Shown piece after piece: positions 1-9,132 of a stretch of DNA of 52,388 bases. Below the pieces are notes generated by a model that saw nothing but the letters and a program-made list of their open reading frames with translations, was not told where the DNA came from and ran no database searches. The stretch covers positions 1-52,388 of the forward strand of contig CAYMEV010000025.1 of assembly GCA_964389675.1 (NCBI GenBank). Direction: 5' to 3'. Position numbers and translations under genes: made by a program. Source of the stretch: CAYMEV01 sp964389675 [NCBI: uncultured Candidatus Sumerlaeota bacterium]. GTDB taxonomy: Bacteria; CAYMEV01. Position 1 is the stretch's first letter; each line of letters starts with the position of its first letter.

Positions 1-70
1 GATCTTGGGAGACACACTATTTTTTTAATTTACAGAAAATATTTTACACTCTCGAAAAAATCGTTCAGAT

Positions 71-949
71 GTGAATCCTCTTTATAATGACCTGAAAATC
101 CTTAATGCTGATTATATCCTGGGGAAAAAGGAAAATGGATTTCACTATTCAGGAATTGATGCACAAATGCAGGTAGATGGCATTCCTCAGAGTGCTACCG
201 GGCAGGCAAGCATATTTACAGGGCTTAACACACAAAAGCTCATGAACGGCCATATTTTTGCATATCCCCCGAGGTCACTCATCCGGCTTATATTCAAAAA
301 CTCATTATTTTCCAGTCTGAAAAAGCTGGGGAAAAAATCTGTCTTTATAAATGCATATACAGAAAACTATTTCAGACTGCTTGAAAATGATTTCGGGATT
401 GATGCTAAAAGATATGAGATTAAAGACATAAATACATTTATCCAGTCAGTTAAATACAAGCACAGGTTTTCAGTCACAACAATACAAAACCTCTCGGTAA
501 ACAATCCCTTTTATGATATCAATGATATAGAAGCAGGCAGATCAATATTCCATGATATTGACGGGCATACCCTCTTAAAATACGGCCTGTTGAAAAACCT
601 GCCAAGCCCTGAAAAAATCAGGGATGCTTTTCTCTATAACCTTGATAATTATGATCTGGTCCTTTTCGAATATTTCCTTACAGATGTATATGGCCACAAA
701 AAGGACTATGACATGGTTTACAGGTCCCTTAAGACCCTTGATGACCTGCTGGAAATATTATCATCTGCAGTGAATCCTGATAATACATCAATTCTTGTTG
801 CAAGCGATCATGGGAATATTGAAGACCTTACAGTATCAAGCCATACAATCAACAAAGCTGCTTTCATCTTCAAGGGAAATAAAAAAGGCTTCGGCTTTCC
901 GGAAAAACTTGATGAGACATCCCGTTTCGTACTGGGCCTGTTATCATAA
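71..949 (+). CDS. Alkaline-phosphatase-superfamily metalloenzyme (phosphopentomutase/iPGM-like), N-terminus missing
   Basis: The 292 readable residues match the uncharacterised 'metalloenzyme' group of the alkaline phosphatase/phosphoglycerate mutase superfamily. Seen directly are a GIPQSATGQ segment (residues about 38-46), which carries the residue that is phosphorylated in this superfamily, the FEYFLTDVYGH segment, and the C-terminal SDHGNIED motif that supplies metal ligands. Members normally open with a strand ending in a (I/L)DG metal-binding motif about 15-25 residues before the NPLY segment. Here that part is absent: the frame has a TAA at 26-28 and no DG motif lies between it and the GTG at 71. 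The GTG overlaps, as GTGA, a TGA at 72-74 that closes another frame open from base 3. Either the gene is truncated or frameshifted at its 5' end, or the first bases of the window are unreliable. Substrate unknown. Confidence 0.7.
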   Translation: MNPLYNDLKILNADYILGKKENGFHYSGIDAQMQVDGIPQSATGQASIFTGLNTQKLMNGHIFAYPPRSLIRLIFKNSLFSSLKKLGKKSVFINAYTENYFRLLENDFGIDAKRYEIKDINTFIQSVKYKHRFSVTTIQNLSVNNPFYDINDIEAGRSIFHDIDGHTLLKYGLLKNLPSPEKIRDAFLYNLDNYDLVLFEYFLTDVYGHKKDYDMVYRSLKTLDDLLEILSSAVNPDNTSILVASDHGNIEDLTVSSHTINKAAFIFKGNKKGFGFPEKLDETSRFVLGLLS

Positions 950-1085
950 TTTTTTCTCCTTACCCCTTTCTCTGCCAATAAATACATTTAATTTCAGGAA
1001 ATCGCCTATATTCTATTTGAAAAAAGCTGTGTATAAGCATATTATTTTTGATAGGTACTTATTGAAAGTCCGGGAGGTAATAATA

Positions 1086-1793
1086 ATGCACAGAAAAAAT
1101 ATTATATTGCTTGTTTTAATAATAGCTGGGCTTACATTTAATTCATTTTCAGATAATTATGCTAAACTTAGGAATTACCTGGTAGACCGCCATATTGCAG
1201 GCTATGTAAACGACAGGAATGTAATAGATGTCATGAGACAGGTACCAAGGCATCTTTTTGTTCCGGCATCCCAGAGGTCAAATGCATACCAGGACAGGCC
1301 TCTGCCAATTGGTTATGGACAGACCATCTCCCAGCCTTCTCTTGTAGCAAAAATGACCGAGCTTCTAAATATTGACAGCAATAGCACTGTTCTTGAAATA
1401 GGGACAGGCTCCGGGTATCAGGCAGCAATATTGTCCAGGCTTGTTAAAAAGGTTTTTACTGTAGAGATATACGAGGAACTGGCAGGAAGGTCAGAAAGCC
1501 TTTTTAAGAGGCTTGGATATAATAATATCGAGGTCTTGCATGCTGATGGCTATTTTGGATGGAAGGATAAAGCACCCTTTGATGCTATAATTGTTACATG
1601 CGCTGCTGAATTCGTACCTCCCCCCCTTATAAGCCAGCTTAAACCAGGGGGGATCATGTGCATACCTGTTGGCCCACCATTCCGGATGCAGCAGCTTCTC
1701 CTGCTTACAAAAGCGGATGATGGAAGGGTAAGAACAAGGGTAATATCCTATGTATCATTTGTGCCTTTGCTAAGGAGCAGATCTGGTAATTGA
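1086..1793 (+). CDS. pcm: Protein-L-isoaspartate O-methyltransferase with signal peptide
   Basis: Repairs isoaspartyl residues in damaged proteins by SAM-dependent methylation. The 235-residue protein has the family hallmarks: GQTISQP (residues about 76-82, the active-site region) and the SAM loop LEIGTGSGY at residues 103-111, followed by FTVEIYE. The start is the ATG at 1086, preceded by GGGAGG at 1072-1077; the frame is open further upstream but that part has no ribosome site and does not resemble the family. Unusually, residues 1-22 form a basic stretch, a hydrophobic core and a small-residue end, that is a signal peptide, so the enzyme probably acts in the periplasm. Its TGA overlaps the TTG start of the next gene, suggesting translational coupling. 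Family assignment is firm; export is inferred from the N-terminus. Confidence 0.9.
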   Translation: MHRKNIILLVLIIAGLTFNSFSDNYAKLRNYLVDRHIAGYVNDRNVIDVMRQVPRHLFVPASQRSNAYQDRPLPIGYGQTISQPSLVAKMTELLNIDSNSTVLEIGTGSGYQAAILSRLVKKVFTVEIYEELAGRSESLFKRLGYNNIEVLHADGYFGWKDKAPFDAIIVTCAAEFVPPPLISQLKPGGIMCIPVGPPFRMQQLLLLTKADDGRVRTRVISYVSFVPLLRSRSGN

Positions 1794-4219
1794 AGCAGAT
1801 TAAACAGCTTGTTCACGTATTTATCATTTCGTTCTCAGTTTTATGCTATGAGATATCTCTGATAAGGATTTTTTCAATAGTCCAATGGTATGATTTTGCT
1901 TACTTCAGCATCTCGCTTGCATTACTCGGTTTCGGCATCAGCGGGGTTTTTGTCTACATTTTTCAGTCAGTATTGCTGAAAAATATAAAATCATATATTT
2001 TCAGGTTTAATATGGCATTCCTATTATCTGTTCCATTATGCTTTTTTGCATATCTGCAGGTACCTTTCAATTCCCTTCTGGTCGGAATTGATAAAATGCA
2101 GGCAGTATATTTCATTATTGATACACTTCTTATGATGATACCATTCTTCTTTGGTGCAGCAATAATAGTAATATACCTTATGCTGTACCCAGCAGACAGC
2201 ATCTATTTCTCAAACCTTGCCGGAAGCGCATCAGGAGTGGTAGGCTGCTATGTTCTGATGGAATATGTCCACCCGTTTAATATGATTTATATAATCCTTA
2301 TTGCTCTGTCATTTTCACTGCTATTATCTTCATACCCGAAAAGATCAGGATCCAGGTCAATTTCGCTTAAGCTTGCTGTAATTATCCTGACATTTTTCTC
2401 TGCCTGCTGTCTGGCTGAATTTCTTAATCTCATAAAAATATCCGAATTCAAGGCTTTTTCAATGGCTGAGAATCTGCCTGATTATAGATTAATACTTGAA
2501 AAAAGCAGTCCTCAGAGCCTGATCTCTGTTGTCAGTGCAGACGGGTTTCGAAAACCCGGAGACCTGAGTTACAGTTATTCAGGAGTGATACCGGAAGCTT
2601 TTGGAATATTCTATGACTATGATAACCCTTCTGCGATTTATAAATACGATGGCACATCAGAAGACCTCGAGAAATTTGATTTTTTGCTGAAATCCCCGGC
2701 AGGCTTAGCCCATTTTATTCTTCAGGGCGACCCTAAGAAGAAATCACTGATACTTGGCGTCGGTGGAGGGAGTGGAATATTAAGGTCTCTCATCACCGGG
2801 TTTGGCACTATTGATGGAGTTGAATACGATAAAAATGTAATTGAGATAATGCAGGATGACTTTGCCGTTCATACCGGTGAAATATACAATCTGGATAATG
2901 TCATGATCCATTGTATTGATGCAAGAAGCTACATTGAAACAAGCAAGGATAAATATCAGCTTATTGAGATAGAGATGCTTGATTCCTTTGTATCAAGCAC
3001 ATCAGGTGTTGCCTCCATAAAAGAAAATTATCTTTACACCATCGAATCGTTCAGCAGTCTCTGGGAAATGCTGTCCAGCGAAGGAATATTAAGCATCAGC
3101 AGATGGATCCGCGTACCTCCCAGGGATTCATTCAAGATCCTTAATACAGTATATGACTGCCTTAGAATGCATGGCATAAAAGAGCCCGGGGGTCACCTTA
3201 TCTCAATAAGGGGCCCTTTAAGCATAAACATTCTGCTTTTAAGAAGCCGGGCAGACCAGAGCATTATAAAGCATACAAAAAATTTCTGTGAAGAAAATGG
3301 CTTTGACCTTGTTTATTATCCAGGAATCTCAAAAAACGAAATAAACAGGTATTTTATAAAAGAGGAAGCAGATCTGTATAATGGTTTCATTTCTCTTCTT
3401 GACCATAACAGTCGCGATCAATTCATAAAGGACTATATTTTTGACATCAAGCCTGCAAATGATAATAAGCCTTATTTTTCCAATTTCTTCAAATATCCTG
3501 TAATCAGGAATATTATAAGGAAAAGCGGTACAAGGGAGCTGGAATTTTCACAGTGGGGATATTTTTCCCTCCTGATCATGCTTGTTCCAACTGCGCTTAT
3601 AAGCATTATATTCATATTCTTACCATTATTATATGTCTCAAAAAAAACAATAAGCATAAATTTCCAGAAAATTTCACTTTTAATTTTTTATTTCTCTATC
3701 GGGCTTGCTTTTTTCTTTGTAGAGATTGTAATGATTCAGAAACTCATCCTGTTTCTCGGGCATCCTGTAAGCAGTATGACCATCGTAATATCATCAATGC
3801 TTTGTTTTTCCGGCATAGGGAGCTATTTTTCACAAAGAAAAATATTTGGAAATTTGCCAATAAGGCCACTTATATTGATAATACTGCTGATTCCTGCAAC
3901 CTACATTATGATAAATTATATCTTCCCTGAACTCATTATGCTTCCATATGGATATAAAGCCATTCTTTCAGTGATGGCCCTGTTTCCCGTCAGCTTTTTT
4001 ATGGGCATGCCTTTTCCAAAAAGCCTTGAATATATAAAAAAGGCTTATCCTGAGCTTCTTCCGTGGTGCTGGGGAACTAACGGATTTGCTTCAGTGAACA
4101 GCATCTTCATATGTGCAATAATATCTCTGATATATGGTTTCAGGACGGTTTTCACCCTTGCTGTAGCAGCATATCTCCTATGCCTGATAATATTGCTCTG
4201 TTTAAGTAGGGATGCTTAA
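1790..4219 (+). CDS. Polytopic membrane protein with embedded spermidine-synthase-like SAM-fold domain
   Basis: 809 residues in three blocks. Residues 1 to about 215 hold six or more hydrophobic helices. Residues about 300-470 form a soluble Rossmann domain with a glycine-rich ILGVGGGSG loop (near 320-330), an acidic GVEYD strand end and a DAR motif, as in spermidine synthase-like aminopropyltransferases and methyltransferases. Residues about 590-809 are again a multi-helix membrane block. This architecture is known for 'spermidine synthase-like' integral membrane proteins, whose substrate is mostly unestablished. The TTG start at 1790 overlaps the pcm stop, and AAGGAG lies about 12 bp upstream inside pcm, so the two are probably co-translated. 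Whether it makes a polyamine or modifies another acceptor cannot be told from sequence. Confidence 0.75.
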   Translation: MKQIKQLVHVFIISFSVLCYEISLIRIFSIVQWYDFAYFSISLALLGFGISGVFVYIFQSVLLKNIKSYIFRFNMAFLLSVPLCFFAYLQVPFNSLLVGIDKMQAVYFIIDTLLMMIPFFFGAAIIVIYLMLYPADSIYFSNLAGSASGVVGCYVLMEYVHPFNMIYIILIALSFSLLLSSYPKRSGSRSISLKLAVIILTFFSACCLAEFLNLIKISEFKAFSMAENLPDYRLILEKSSPQSLISVVSADGFRKPGDLSYSYSGVIPEAFGIFYDYDNPSAIYKYDGTSEDLEKFDFLLKSPAGLAHFILQGDPKKKSLILGVGGGSGILRSLITGFGTIDGVEYDKNVIEIMQDDFAVHTGEIYNLDNVMIHCIDARSYIETSKDKYQLIEIEMLDSFVSSTSGVASIKENYLYTIESFSSLWEMLSSEGILSISRWIRVPPRDSFKILNTVYDCLRMHGIKEPGGHLISIRGPLSINILLLRSRADQSIIKHTKNFCEENGFDLVYYPGISKNEINRYFIKEEADLYNGFISLLDHNSRDQFIKDYIFDIKPANDNKPYFSNFFKYPVIRNIIRKSGTRELEFSQWGYFSLLIMLVPTALISIIFIFLPLLYVSKKTISINFQKISLLIFYFSIGLAFFFVEIVMIQKLILFLGHPVSSMTIVISSMLCFSGIGSYFSQRKIFGNLPIRPLILIILLIPATYIMINYIFPELIMLPYGYKAILSVMALFPVSFFMGMPFPKSLEYIKKAYPELLPWCWGTNGFASVNSIFICAIISLIYGFRTVFTLAVAAYLLCLIILLCLSRDA

Positions 4220-4229
4220 TCTCACCCGC

Positions 4230-5630
4230 TCAGTATCTGTAGTGGTCAGGTTTATAGGGCCCCTCTATTGTAACACCTATATAATCTGCCTGTTCTTTTG
4301 TAAGCCTGGTTAATTTCACTCCAAGCTTTTTCAGATGCAGCCTGGCCACTTCTTCATCAAGTTTCTTTGACAGGACATAAACTCCGAGCTGTTTTGGGTT
4401 AAGCCATAGCTCAATCTGAGCAAGAACCTGGTTTGTAAAGGATGTACTCATTACAAAACTCGGGTGCCCCGTAGCATTTCCAAGATTTACAAGCCGGCCT
4501 TTTGAAAGAAGTATTATTGAATGTCCATCAGGAAATAAAAATTTATCAACCTGTGGTTTGATGTTTATTTCTTTAATCCCGGGATATGATTCAAGTTTCT
4601 CGACCTCGATCTCATTATCGAAATGCCCTATATTGCATACAATGGCAGAATCCTTCATCCTCTCCATATGTTCTACCCTGATGACCTCCCTGTTTCCGGT
4701 AGCAGTAACAAATATATCTGCTGTTTCTACAACATCCTCCAGCATACAAACCTCATAACCCGCCATTGAAGCCTGAAGTGCGCAGATAGGATCTATTTCT
4801 GTAATGATCACCCTGGAACCGAATCCGCTCATGGATTGTGCACAACCCTTGCCTACATCTCCATAACCGCAAACCACTACGATCTTGCCTGCAACCATAA
4901 TATCCGTTCCTCTCTTGATACCGTCGGCAAGTGATTCTCTGCATCCATAAAGGTTATCAAACTTGCTCTTTGTTACTGAATCATTGACATTCATAGCCGG
5001 AAAGAGAAGCTTCCTGTTCTCAAGCATCTGGTAAAGCCTGTGTACTCCTGTAGTCGTTTCTTCACTGACGCCTTTTATCTTCTTTGATATCCTGTGCCAT
5101 TTTGTCTTATCGCTCTTATATACTTCCCTTAGCGTATTATAAAGCTCAAACTGATCTTTCCCCTGTTTAGAATAATCCTTATTAAGAAGCTCTGGATCTT
5201 CTTCAACTTCAAACCCTTTATGTACCATTAATGTAGCATCTCCGCCATCATCAACAATAAGATCAGGCCCGCTGCCATCGGGAAAGGTCAATGCCTGCAA
5301 AGTGCACCACCAGTAGTCTTTAAGGCTTTCGCCCTTCCATGCAAAAACAGGTATTCCATTTTCAACCAGGGCAGCGGCAGCATGGTCCTGGGTTGAATAT
5401 ATGTTACAGCTGCACCAGCGAACATCAGCACCCAGTTCAATAAGAGTTTCAATAAGTACCGCTGTCTGTATGGTCATATGTAAACTGCCGGTAATTTTTG
5501 AACCTTTTAATGGCTTTTCCTTACCGTATTTTTCTCTCAATGCCATGAGGCCGGGCATTTCTTTCTGTGCCAGCTCAATATCCTTTCTTCCGTATTCAGC
5601 CAAGCCTATATCAGCTATCTTATATTTCAT
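4230..5630 (-). CDS. ahcY: Adenosylhomocysteinase
   Basis: Hydrolyses S-adenosylhomocysteine to adenosine and homocysteine, clearing the product of SAM-dependent methylation. The 466-residue protein is full length for the family, with the NAD-binding GYGDVGKG loop near residues 253-260, the segment [13 protein letters not shown] near the N-terminal catalytic domain, GHFDNEIEV, and the invariant C-terminal KPDHYRY tail whose Lys and Tyr contact NAD of the neighbouring subunit. The start is supported by AGGAGG eight bases upstream (minus strand). It is convergent with the membrane protein on the plus strand, only 10 bp away, and no other gene appears to share its transcript. The window encodes several SAM-dependent methyltransferases, so an SAH hydrolase fits, but that is general housekeeping, not a specific link. 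Confidence 0.97.
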   Translation of the reverse strand: MKYKIADIGLAEYGRKDIELAQKEMPGLMALREKYGKEKPLKGSKITGSLHMTIQTAVLIETLIELGADVRWCSCNIYSTQDHAAAALVENGIPVFAWKGESLKDYWWCTLQALTFPDGSGPDLIVDDGGDATLMVHKGFEVEEDPELLNKDYSKQGKDQFELYNTLREVYKSDKTKWHRISKKIKGVSEETTTGVHRLYQMLENRKLLFPAMNVNDSVTKSKFDNLYGCRESLADGIKRGTDIMVAGKIVVVCGYGDVGKGCAQSMSGFGSRVIITEIDPICALQASMAGYEVCMLEDVVETADIFVTATGNREVIRVEHMERMKDSAIVCNIGHFDNEIEVEKLESYPGIKEINIKPQVDKFLFPDGHSIILLSKGRLVNLGNATGHPSFVMSTSFTNQVLAQIELWLNPKQLGVYVLSKKLDEEVARLHLKKLGVKLTRLTKEQADYIGVTIEGPYKPDHYRY

Positions 5631-5742
5631 TTTGCTATCCTCCTGGTAAATAATATATATCTGTAATAGTAAAAATTACTTCCTTGTCAAGTATATACGC
5701 TGCGGTTAATATGCAGTTTCTTAAAAAAGCCTTTGAATCGTT

Positions 5743-6264
5743 CTAGTTTTCAATATTTACCTGATTCTTGATCTTTTCCTTTGGCCCTTTAATAATATTT
5801 ATATTTGCTGTATCATCAGATTTCCATTTAATTATGAACACCATATTGTCATCCTTCTCCATTGTTAAAAGCGCTCCTCCCTGGTATTCTTCATTATCTC
5901 CTGATGAATCCTCCTCACGGTTAAGGACGGTCCATCCCAAACCTGAAAAATAATCCTCATAATATTTGAGATAATCCTCTCCTTCATCTTTTCCCTCAAA
6001 AGCTATTGCCTTTACATCATCCTGCAGTGCAATGAACATGAAAGGCGAGAATGATTTTTCAAAACCCTGAGGAACAGGAATTTCGCTAAGATCACCAGAG
6101 ATCTTATCTTCATATTTATTCAGCGCAAACATTGCAATATCTTTGCCCTTGAATATAAGGATATTGACGATAATGATTATAATTAGAATGACTATACCTG
6201 CAAATATCAGGCATCCCTTCAGACAGCCGCTTTTCTTTTTTGGTTGCATTTCCTGGTTTTCCAT
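5743..6264 (-). CDS. Uncharacterised membrane-anchored protein
   Basis: 173 residues that I do not recognise. Residues 1-12 are polar and basic, followed by a single strongly hydrophobic helix (about 15-38, very rich in Ile), then an acidic soluble domain of about 130 residues, predicted to lie outside the cytoplasm. Two Cys (C14 and C18) sit at the start of the helix. The soluble part alternates strands and charged loops and ends in a lysine-rich tail. The ATG is preceded by AAGGATGG at good distance. The gene lies between ahcY (same strand, 112 bp gap) and divergent ndk. No function can be assigned. Confidence 0.7.
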   Translation of the reverse strand: MENQEMQPKKKSGCLKGCLIFAGIVILIIIIIVNILIFKGKDIAMFALNKYEDKISGDLSEIPVPQGFEKSFSPFMFIALQDDVKAIAFEGKDEGEDYLKYYEDYFSGLGWTVLNREEDSSGDNEEYQGGALLTMEKDDNMVFIIKWKSDDTANINIIKGPKEKIKNQVNIEN

Positions 6265-6305
6265 TTTAATCCATCCTTTTATTTTCTATATTAATTTTAA
6301 AATTC

Positions 6306-6326
6306 AATATATCATAATGATATATT
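6306..6326. repeat. 21-bp AT-rich perfect palindrome between divergent genes
   Basis: Arms AATATATCAT (6306-6315) and ATGATATATT (6317-6326) around a single A. It lies in the 93-bp divergent space between the anchored protein (minus) and ndk (plus). It could be an operator or only a feature of AT-rich promoter DNA. No follow-on T-run makes a terminator likely. Confidence 0.45.
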
Positions 6327-6357
6327 TGTCAAATATAACTAAAAAACGGAGGAGAAT

Positions 6358-6837
6358 ATGAGTCTTGAAAAAACCTTTGTAATGATAAAACCTGACGGTG
6401 TGCAGAGAGATCTTGCAGGTGATATCATCAGTCGATTTCAAAAAAAGGGGCTTAAGCTTGTTGCCATGAAGCTTGCAGTGATGGATGTAAATACAGCAAA
6501 TAAGCTGTACCAGATGCATTCCCGTAAGCATTTCTATAATGATCTTATAAGTTTTATAACATCCGGGCCTGTTGTCCTGATGGTATGGGAAGCAGACAAT
6601 GCGGTCTTCATATCAAGAAAACTGGTCGGCCCCACAACCCCTAATGAAGCAATGCCTGGAACGATAAGGGGTGATTATATAATAAATACAGGGTTTAATG
6701 TCATACATGCATCTGAGACAGTAGAGGCTGCCAATCGCGAGATACCTCTTTTCTTTAACAAAGACGAAATAATTGAATATAAGCTTTCCATAAGAACCTG
6801 GCTGGGATTAAAGGATGTAAACCTGGCGGGTTCATAA
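6358..6837 (+). CDS. ndk: Nucleoside diphosphate kinase
   Basis: Transfers the gamma-phosphate between nucleoside triphosphates and diphosphates through a phosphohistidine. The 159-residue protein has the N-terminal MIKPDGVQR strand, the NAV...RKLVGPT nucleotide-binding segment, TIRGDY, and the catalytic His at residue 117 within NVIHASE. It is somewhat longer than the usual 140-150 residues because of a C-terminal helix (about residues 135-159) seen in archaeal-like and some bacterial members. The ATG is preceded by CGGAGGAG. It has its own transcript, divergent from the gene upstream and convergent with the GTPase gene downstream. Confidence 0.95.
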   Translation: MSLEKTFVMIKPDGVQRDLAGDIISRFQKKGLKLVAMKLAVMDVNTANKLYQMHSRKHFYNDLISFITSGPVVLMVWEADNAVFISRKLVGPTTPNEAMPGTIRGDYIINTGFNVIHASETVEAANREIPLFFNKDEIIEYKLSIRTWLGLKDVNLAGS

Positions 6838-6870
6838 AAGCATCATTTTATGAATATATAGAATCAGAAA

Positions 6871-7866
6871 TTATATATTAAACTTAAAATCTATTATATC
6901 TCCGTCTTTAACTATATAATCTTTCCCCTCTGACCTGATTTTTCCTGATTTTCGCGCAAGGGGAAGAGATTTGAACTCTGCAAAATCATCAAAGGAGATC
7001 ACATCAGCCCTGATAAATCCTTTTGCAATATCAGAATGAACCTTATTTGCTGCCTTCAGTGCATTGGAACCTCTCTTTATTGTCCAGGCCCTGACTTCAT
7101 CAGAGCCCACAGTCAAAAAGCTTGTCAGGTTAAGAAGCCTGTAGACTTCTCTTATGATCCTGTTTTTCAGAGGTTCATCAACACCAAGGTCTCTGAGGAA
7201 TTCCTTCTGGTCATCTTCTGAAAGCTCTGTGATCTCTTTTTCTATCTGTGCATTTATAAAAAATAAGCTTTCCTCATTAACCTGTGCAATATGCTCTTCA
7301 TTTGTATTAACGACGAAAAGGCATGGTTTACCGGAAAGAAAGCGATAATGCTTTACTGTATCAATTTCTGCATCGCTCAAATCGATATCGATCACTGCTT
7401 CATTGTTGCTGAGATTTTCATACAATTTCTCCATTATCTGATATTCACCTTCCAGGTTATTTGCCTTTTTCAATGCATTAATCCTTTGCTCAACAAGTAC
7501 AAGGTCATTGATAATAATCTCATTAATAAAGCCTTCCATATTGGTTTTATAGTCGCGGTCAGCAGAAAAACCATCAAGGACAACGAGATATCCGTCGAGC
7601 TCTTTTAGCTTTTGTATGGTATTCTGGTCCATGTTCAAATGCTGCCTGTCGGATACAAATCCCGGGAAATCAACAAAATCAATATTGGCATATATTGTTT
7701 TTTTAGGGCTGAATATTGATGTAAGTATTTCCAGCCTTTCATCAGGCACTTTCACATTGTGAATTCTCTGTTTTTCTGAAAATTCATATTTCTGGGTTGA
7801 ATTACTTAAGGCCTCAAATAGAGTTGTCTTACCTGATGCTTTATACCCAACTATTCCTATTTTCAT
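6871..7866 (-). CDS. YchF/Obg-like GTPase with TGS domain (divergent)
   Basis: A P-loop NTPase of the Obg/YchF class, 331 residues against about 363 for classical YchF. Residues 7-15 hold the P-loop GYKASGKTT, where YchF normally has a Gly-x-x-Asn-Val-Gly-Lys-Ser-Thr pattern. DFPGF (switch II, about 65-69) is followed by a helical insertion (about 120-165), and the C-terminal 80 residues form a TGS domain ending in KDGDIIDFKFNI. The specificity loop reads VVNTNEE rather than the canonical N-K/M-x-D/E. YchF proteins bind ribosomes and often prefer ATP; whether this relative does is unknown. AAGGAG precedes the ATG. It follows the archease gene by 15 bp on the same strand, suggesting one transcript and a translation or RNA-related role. 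Confidence 0.8.
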   Translation of the reverse strand: MKIGIVGYKASGKTTLFEALSNSTQKYEFSEKQRIHNVKVPDERLEILTSIFSPKKTIYANIDFVDFPGFVSDRQHLNMDQNTIQKLKELDGYLVVLDGFSADRDYKTNMEGFINEIIINDLVLVEQRINALKKANNLEGEYQIMEKLYENLSNNEAVIDIDLSDAEIDTVKHYRFLSGKPCLFVVNTNEEHIAQVNEESLFFINAQIEKEITELSEDDQKEFLRDLGVDEPLKNRIIREVYRLLNLTSFLTVGSDEVRAWTIKRGSNALKAANKVHSDIAKGFIRADVISFDDFAEFKSLPLARKSGKIRSEGKDYIVKDGDIIDFKFNI

Positions 7867-7881
7867 GCTATTGCTCCTTGC

Positions 7882-8292
7882 TTATATGTCAAATACTGTT
7901 CTCAGATAAAAACGGCTGTTGCTGCAACTGATATTAAAATTATGAAGTGTAACCGCTTTTATGATATTTTTGATATTATGCCTTTTTTTATCGAAGTCTT
8001 CGCCTTCAAGACTGATTATAATACTGCCCGGCTTTTTTTCATCGATCACTGCTGACCTGCACAAGAAGCCCCCTGTGTCAAAAAGATAAATAAGTTCGTT
8101 AAATAATGAATATAAAAGGTCCTCTAGCGTCTGCCCATTTATTTCCAGCTGTATCTTTCTTTCAGAAGTAATATTTTCCTTCTCCACTATTACCTCATAA
8201 AATGCGGAAACTGCTTCCAGTACAAGGGATTTCTCGTCAGGTGCCGTAATCAGAAGCTCAATATCTGCTATATTATTAATATATTTAAACAT
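7882..8292 (-). CDS. Archease family protein
   Basis: 136 residues matching archease, the small metal-binding partner that activates the RNA ligase RtcB and widens its nucleotide use. Supporting segments are the N-terminal IADIEL (position of the conserved HTADIG; the His and Thr are replaced here by Asn and Ile, the Asp is kept), LLYSLFNELIYLFDTGG in the middle, GEDFDKKRH with the conserved metal-site region, and KAVTLHNF plus the terminal RTVFDI. No rtcB lies in this window. It is the first gene of a two-gene minus-strand unit with the YchF-like GTPase. No clear ribosome site precedes the ATG at 8292, which is the only reasonable start. Confidence 0.85.
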   Translation of the reverse strand: MFKYINNIADIELLITAPDEKSLVLEAVSAFYEVIVEKENITSERKIQLEINGQTLEDLLYSLFNELIYLFDTGGFLCRSAVIDEKKPGSIIISLEGEDFDKKRHNIKNIIKAVTLHNFNISCSNSRFYLRTVFDI

Positions 8293-8364
8293 AAAAATAC
8301 TGTTATTTTAAAAGATAATTTTATATAATAGGGCATATATATTATTTTGCAAAGGAGAAAAATC

Positions 8365-9096
8365 ATGAGAAGAGAATATGTAAGCTGGTGGAGCGAGAAC
8401 CTTGATAAAAAGATGGAAATGATAGTTTTTGGCGATTATGGCTTTCCATATATTGTCTTCCCCACCTCAAAGGGCAGATTCTTTGAATGGGAAGATTACG
8501 GCATGATACAGGCTCTTAAGGAAAAGATAGACAGCAAATTGATCAAGCTTTACTGCATCGACTCCATTGATAAGGAAAGCTGGTATGCCTTTCATCTTCA
8601 ACCGGCTTTAAGATTAAAAAGGCATATTCAATGGGAAGACTATATAATAAAGGAAGTAATTAAATTTATAAAGAAGGACTGCAGGAGTAAAACTATTCCG
8701 ATAGGTACTGCCGGTTCAAGTTTTGGAGCTTACCACGCAATAAACTTCTTTTTCAAGCATCCCTCTCTTTTTGACAAAGTGTGCGCAATGAGCGGGATCT
8801 ATGATATCAGGTTTCTTCTTCACGGATACCATGATATGGATGTATATTATAATAATCCTGTTGAATTTATTCCAAATCTATCTGATGAAAAGATTCTCTT
8901 CCAGATCAAGAAGTCATCAAAGATCACTATTGTAGTTGGAACGGGGGCATGGGAAGAAAATGCAGTGTCATCCTCAACAAACCTTTCAGAAATACTTAAA
9001 GGTAAGGGCATAGACCATAATTTTTATGCATGGGGTCCGGAAGTTGAACATCACTGGTACTGGTGGAAAAAGCAGGCAGAAATGTATCTGGATTAG
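8365..9096 (+). CDS. Putative esterase (alpha/beta hydrolase)
   Basis: 243 residues with an alpha/beta-hydrolase layout resembling the PF00756-type esterase group. The nucleophile elbow is GSSFGAYH near residue 120-127, with Ser as probable nucleophile. A late strand VVGTGAWEEN and the EHHWYWW segment near the C-terminus are candidates for the acid and His positions. The start is set at the ATG at 8365 because AAGGAG lies at 8352-8357; an alternative start 18 bases upstream lacks one. There is no signal peptide, so it is cytoplasmic. It is divergent from archease and convergent with a prepilin gene, so context gives no clue to substrate. Confidence 0.75.
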   Translation: MRREYVSWWSENLDKKMEMIVFGDYGFPYIVFPTSKGRFFEWEDYGMIQALKEKIDSKLIKLYCIDSIDKESWYAFHLQPALRLKRHIQWEDYIIKEVIKFIKKDCRSKTIPIGTAGSSFGAYHAINFFFKHPSLFDKVCAMSGIYDIRFLLHGYHDMDVYYNNPVEFIPNLSDEKILFQIKKSSKITIVVGTGAWEENAVSSSTNLSEILKGKGIDHNFYAWGPEVEHHWYWWKKQAEMYLD

Positions 9097-9132
9097 CATA
9101 CTTGCGGTCTTCCGGAAGCCATAACTTCCTTT

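Noticed and set aside
795-1085. Extension of the pcm reading frame upstream to 795
   Set aside because: It overlaps the metalloenzyme gene in another frame, lacks a ribosome site and similarity, while the ATG at 1086 has GGGAGG and begins a signal peptide.
3553-3930. 125-codon plus-strand frame inside the spermidine-synthase-like gene
   Set aside because: Shadow of the membrane-encoding frame; Cys- and His-rich without family resemblance.
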